A DNA stretch of 19,505 nucleotides from Clostridia bacterium. Its GTDB lineage: Bacteria > Bacillota > Clostridia > Lutisporales > Lutisporaceae. Under the pieces are notes generated by a model. The model was not told where the DNA came from and did no database searches. It worked only from the letters and a program-made list of their open reading frames with translations. The translations under genes were made by a program, and so were the position numbers. Below are positions 16,294 through 19,505 of the stretch, in pieces (within the stretch, counting starts at the first letter, position 1; every line of letters starts with the position of its first letter). The DNA lies in assembly GCA_029256365.1 (NCBI GenBank), contig JAQSYB010000004.1:1-19505 (forward strand), read 5' to 3'.

Positions 16294-17418
16294 TCACTGG
16301 TTTACCAAAGTTATTCCATTGTTTGCTTTGTCTTCAATGATTGCACCAGCAGGAATGACTACATTGCTCATTATAATGCTTTTCTTAATCATTGCCCGCT
16401 CTCCAATTTTCACCCCAGGCATAATGACAGAATCAACAACTACAGAATTCTCGCCTACCACAACCCCTGGGAATAATACGCAATTATTAACTTCCCCATG
16501 AATGATGCATCCTTCATTTAGAAGAGATGATTTTACTTTTCCAGTATTGCTGATATAGTGCGGCGGATTCACAGGATTCTTCGAGTAGATCTTCCAATTC
16601 GGGTCGTATAAGTCTAGGGTACTGTCCTCTTTCAGCAAATCCATATTTGATTCCCATAGACTCTTTACTTCTCCGACGTCCTTCCAATATCCATTAAATA
16701 AATAAGAGTATATGGATATTCCATCCCTCAGCATATTCGGTATAATGTTTTTACCAAAATCATTGTGAGATTTTTTGTCCGCTTCATCCTCAACCAAATA
16801 CTTTTTCAGTGTTTTCCAATTAAAAATATAAATGCCCATTGATGCTAAGTTGCTTTTCGCCTTTTTGGGCTTCTCATCAAATTCTATTATCCTTCTGCTT
16901 TCGTCAATATTCATAATCCCAAACTTGTGGGTATCCTCCCAAGGAACACCAATAACTGCAATGGTTGCTTCTGCTGCTTTTTCCTTATGATAGTCCAGCA
17001 TCAATGAATAGTCCATTTTATATATATGGTCACCAGACAAGATCAGTACAAATTCAGGATCATACTGCTCAATAAAATGGAAATTCTCATATATTGCATT
17101 TGCTGTACCCTTATACCATCTGCCGCCCTTTGCTCCCATAAATGGAGCCAATATGGTTACCCCTCCATCTTTTCTATCCAGATCCCATGGGCTCCCTATC
17201 CCTATATGCTTATTTAATTCCAACGGTCTATATTGTGTCAGTACTCCAATTGTATAGATTCCAGAATTTGAACAATTGCTTAAGGTGAAATCAATAATTC
17301 TGTATTTCCCACCAAATGGAACAGCTGGTTTTGCAATATTTTCTGTTAGCATGTTTAGTCTAGAACCCTGCCCCCCTGCCAGCAGCATAGCTATTATTTC
17401 CTTATTCTCTCTTGACAT
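16294..17418 (-). CDS. glgC: Glucose-1-phosphate adenylyltransferase (ADP-glucose pyrophosphorylase)
   Basis: The 374-residue enzyme makes ADP-glucose and pyrophosphate from ATP and glucose-1-phosphate, the committed step of glycogen synthesis. The nucleotide-binding loop AGGQGSRL lies at residues 14-21, followed by KPAVPFGGKYRIIDFTLSNC. WYKGTANAIYENFHFI follows, and the catalytic and metal-binding SGDHIYKMD has its first Asp at residue 130. GIMNIDESRRIIEFDEKPK completes the catalytic domain. The C-terminal third is a left-handed beta-helix (for example SVVVDSVIMPGVKIGERAMI) involved in oligomerisation and allostery in relatives. The start is preceded by AGGGGGAT. It begins 95 bp after glgB, a gap in which I find no clear promoter or terminator, and precedes glgD by 27 bp. 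Confidence 0.98.
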   Translation of the reverse strand: MSRENKEIIAMLLAGGQGSRLNMLTENIAKPAVPFGGKYRIIDFTLSNCSNSGIYTIGVLTQYRPLELNKHIGIGSPWDLDRKDGGVTILAPFMGAKGGRWYKGTANAIYENFHFIEQYDPEFVLILSGDHIYKMDYSLMLDYHKEKAAEATIAVIGVPWEDTHKFGIMNIDESRRIIEFDEKPKKAKSNLASMGIYIFNWKTLKKYLVEDEADKKSHNDFGKNIIPNMLRDGISIYSYLFNGYWKDVGEVKSLWESNMDLLKEDSTLDLYDPNWKIYSKNPVNPPHYISNTGKVKSSLLNEGCIIHGEVNNCVLFPGVVVGENSVVVDSVIMPGVKIGERAMIKKSIIMSNVVIPAGAIIEDKANNGITLVNQ

Positions 17419-17513
17419 AAAATTCCATCCCCCTAACGTGATTAAATATACTATTCATGAATGATAAGCTTTATGCATCATTTATAAATTTTCATCGGAG
17501 GTTGTATTTACTT

Positions 17514-19430
17514 CTACAGAGTTTTTGTGCTGCATTTTAAAAATACTGCACTTAATGGTGGTATATTTGCCACAATAGAACAAGGCTGATTATTCCACTC
17601 CTCATCCGCAGCCTTTATCACCTCCCCATTCATCATCCCAGTCCCCCCGTATTTCTCTAAATCACTGTTGAACACTTCTTCATACCCCCCTAGCTTAGGA
17701 ACTCCAATTTTATAGCCTTCTCTTGCTATAGGTGTAAAATTGCAAAGGACAATGATAAAATCCTCAGGATCAGCCGCTTTTCTCATAAATACAATGATGC
17801 TCTCTTCACAATTCTGAGAATCTATCCACTCAAAGCCCGAGGGTTGATTGTCCAATTGATACAATGATTTTTCATGCTGATACAAGAAATTTATTTCCTT
17901 TACAAAGCACTGCAGCTGCTTATGACTTTCATATTCCAGCAGCAGCCAATCCAATGCCTTGTCATGATTCCATTCTATAAATTGACCAAATTCACCACCC
18001 ATGAACAATAGCTTTTTACCTGGATGACCAATCATATAGCTATATAAAATCCTTAAGTTGGCAAATTTACTCCAATAATCTCCAGGCATTTTGTTTAATA
18101 AGGACTTCTTGCCGTGAACAACCTCATCATGGGACAAAACCAAAATAAACTTTTCAGTGCAAGCATATACAAAGGAAAAACAAATCAAGTGATGATGCCA
18201 TTTCCTGTGAATGGGATCCATCTCCATATACTTCAAAACATCATTCATCCAACCCATATTCCATTTAAAATCAAAGGCTAGCCCACCAATTTTAGATGAG
18301 CCGGTTATATTAGGCCAAGCAGTGGCTTCCTCTGCTATTACAAATGTCTTTGGACAGCATTTGGCTACCACCCTATTTAGTTTCCTTAAAAAGCTTATTG
18401 CACTTAGATTCTCCCGCCCGCCATATTGATTGGGGAGCCATTTATCTTTCGGTCTTCCGGAATCAAGATATAGCATGTAGGAAACTGCATCTACCCGTAA
18501 GCCATCTATATGATATACATCAAGCCAAAACAACGCATTGGAAATAAGGAATCTTACAGCTGCTTTCTTCCCATGATCAAAATAAGATGTACCCCACTCC
18601 ACATTGTCTGCCATCATGGGATCGTCATACTCGTACATTGAGGTACCATCAAATTTTCTTAATCCGTGTTCGTCTCTGCAAAAATGTCCTGGTACCCAAT
18701 CAAGTATTACTCCAATTCCTTTTTGATGGCATCTGTCAACAAAATACATAAAGTCCTGTGGCGTTCCATACCGGCTGGTTACGGCAAAGAAGCCAGTGAT
18801 CTGATATCCCCAGGAGCCGTCAAAGGGATGCTCCATAATAGGCAATAGCTCGATATGTGTATAGCCCATGGAAATGACATACTCCAATAGCTCATCAACG
18901 ACTTCCCTGAATTGATGGAACTCTCCATTCTCTTTTTTTCTCCAGGATCCCAAATGCACCTCGTAAATATTAATACATGTACTGGACTTTGTTTTTTCGG
19001 CTTTTCTAGCGGTCCAATTCTCATCCTGCCAGCTATAACCCTCTAGCTTGATATACTTAGAAGCCGTGTTAGGCCTTTTTTCACAGTAAACTCCATAGGG
19101 ATCTGCCTTCAAGGTTATGCTGTTTTCTCTACCATGAATTTTGTATTTATATAAATGCTGCTCTTCTAATCCACAAATAAAAATATGCCATATACCTGTG
19201 TCTTGAAACTTTTTCATCGGATGGCTTCTTCCATCCCAAGCATTAAAATCCCCCACCAAATCAACAGAAACAGCCTTAGGAGCAAGCAGCATAAAGCTGA
19301 CACCTTCTAACCCTTCATGTTGTATAAAATGAGCTCCAAGGAACTGATAGTCCTTAAATGCCCTCTGAGCATTCCGGATTCGTTCTTCAATATAAGAATC
19401 CGGCAAATAATATGGTTGTCCATAATCCAT
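17514..19430 (-). CDS. glgB: 1,4-alpha-glucan branching enzyme
   Basis: The 638-residue GH13 protein cuts an alpha-1,4 chain and rejoins it by an alpha-1,6 link, creating glycogen branches. An N-terminal CBM48 domain (VDLVGDFNAWDGRSHPMKKF, about residues 45-130) leads into the barrel, beginning at INIEVHLGSWR-like sequence (seen as INIYEVHLGSWRKK). Catalytic residues are the nucleophile Asp314 in GLRVDAVSYMLY, acid/base Glu367 in VIAEEATAWP and the transition-state Asp in LSHDEVVHGKKSL. A C-terminal beta domain ends the protein. The length fits the short-N-terminus GlgB type. The ATG at 19430 is chosen; an in-frame TTG at 19433 has a better distance to GGAAGGGA (19448-19441), so the start is uncertain by one codon. 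It is the first complete gene of the operon; upstream context is cut off. Confidence 0.97.
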   Translation of the reverse strand: MDYGQPYYLPDSYIEERIRNAQRAFKDYQFLGAHFIQHEGLEGVSFMLLAPKAVSVDLVGDFNAWDGRSHPMKKFQDTGIWHIFICGLEEQHLYKYKIHGRENSITLKADPYGVYCEKRPNTASKYIKLEGYSWQDENWTARKAEKTKSSTCINIYEVHLGSWRKKENGEFHQFREVVDELLEYVISMGYTHIELLPIMEHPFDGSWGYQITGFFAVTSRYGTPQDFMYFVDRCHQKGIGVILDWVPGHFCRDEHGLRKFDGTSMYEYDDPMMADNVEWGTSYFDHGKKAAVRFLISNALFWLDVYHIDGLRVDAVSYMLYLDSGRPKDKWLPNQYGGRENLSAISFLRKLNRVVAKCCPKTFVIAEEATAWPNITGSSKIGGLAFDFKWNMGWMNDVLKYMEMDPIHRKWHHHLICFSFVYACTEKFILVLSHDEVVHGKKSLLNKMPGDYWSKFANLRILYSYMIGHPGKKLLFMGGEFGQFIEWNHDKALDWLLLEYESHKQLQCFVKEINFLYQHEKSLYQLDNQPSGFEWIDSQNCEESIIVFMRKAADPEDFIIVLCNFTPIAREGYKIGVPKLGGYEEVFNSDLEKYGGTGMMNGEVIKAADEEWNNQPCSIVANIPPLSAVFLKCSTKTL

Positions 19431-19456
19431 CAAAATTTCATCCCTTCCACTGCAAC

Positions 19457-19505
19457 CTACCCACTGTCTTCATCTGTTAACTGCTTGTTTTTATATTCTA
19501 TTCTT
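19457..19505 (-). CDS. Possible C-terminal end of an upstream gene (very short, uncertain)
   Basis: One minus-strand frame is open from the right edge to a TAG at 19459-19457, reading RIEYKNKQLTDEDSG, which is hydrophilic like a protein tail. If real, the gene would end 26 bp before glgB, in keeping with the operon's spacing. The same bases contain TAGAAT (19500-19495), which could be a -10 box for a glgB promoter whose -35 lies outside the window. The two readings are alternatives, and 15 codons cannot decide between them. Confidence 0.2.
   Translation of the reverse strand, partial: RIEYKNKQLTDEDSG

Noticed and set aside
17419..17513. A promoter or terminator in the 95-bp glgB-glgC gap
   Set aside because: Only AT-rich fragments and a weak bulged hairpin are visible; no paired -35 and -10 and no U tract after a strong stem.
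18779..19024. An 81-codon minus-strand open frame inside glgB
   Set aside because: Same strand but a different frame from glgB, which has an unbroken conserved translation here; no evidence for overlapping coding.

Overview
The window looks like chromosome of a low-GC Gram-positive anaerobe of the class Clostridia (Bacillota). The evidence is the AT-rich intergenic DNA, strong purine-rich Shine-Dalgarno sequences before almost every gene, a GlgC plus GlgD pair (GlgD is essentially a Firmicutes protein), a DUF1846/UPF0371 protein and a PyrR-type RNA leader. Genus cannot be fixed from the sequence alone. I see no mobile element, CRISPR array, rRNA or tRNA.

Layout. Positions 1-1451 (minus) hold a DUF1846/UPF0371 gene cut by the left edge. 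A 472-bp divergent intergenic region follows, with a promoter facing each way. Positions 1930-4401 (plus) encode an 823-residue protein with an N-terminal cyclic-nucleotide-binding-like domain and a long region I cannot assign; it is the least understood gene here. A bidirectional terminator at 4407-4444 separates it from the convergent carAB operon (8738-4451, minus), which makes carbamoyl phosphate for pyrimidines and arginine. Positions 19430-9288 (minus) are a complete glycogen operon, glgB-glgC-glgD-glgA-glgP-pulA: ADP-glucose synthesis (GlgC with GlgD), chain elongation (GlgA), branching (GlgB), phosphorolysis (GlgP) and debranching (pullulanase). Its promoter probably lies at or beyond the right edge.

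The most informative non-coding stretch is 8739-9287, between pulA and carA. Read on the minus strand it holds a sigma-A-type promoter, a PyrR-type RNA hairpin (hexaloop CUGUGA on a GGUC/GGCC stem), a 16-bp intrinsic terminator and then two further sigma-A-type promoters, with two candidate ArgR/AhrC boxes. This predicts dual control of carAB: pyrimidine attenuation on the upstream transcript, and perhaps arginine control on the downstream ones. I see no separate terminator after pulA, so the pyr attenuator may also be the end of the glycogen operon, which would couple the two transcripts.

Several starts are shorter than the longest open frame, on Shine-Dalgarno grounds: the cNMP-like gene (1930), carA (8738), pulA (11150), glgD (16266) and glgB (19430).
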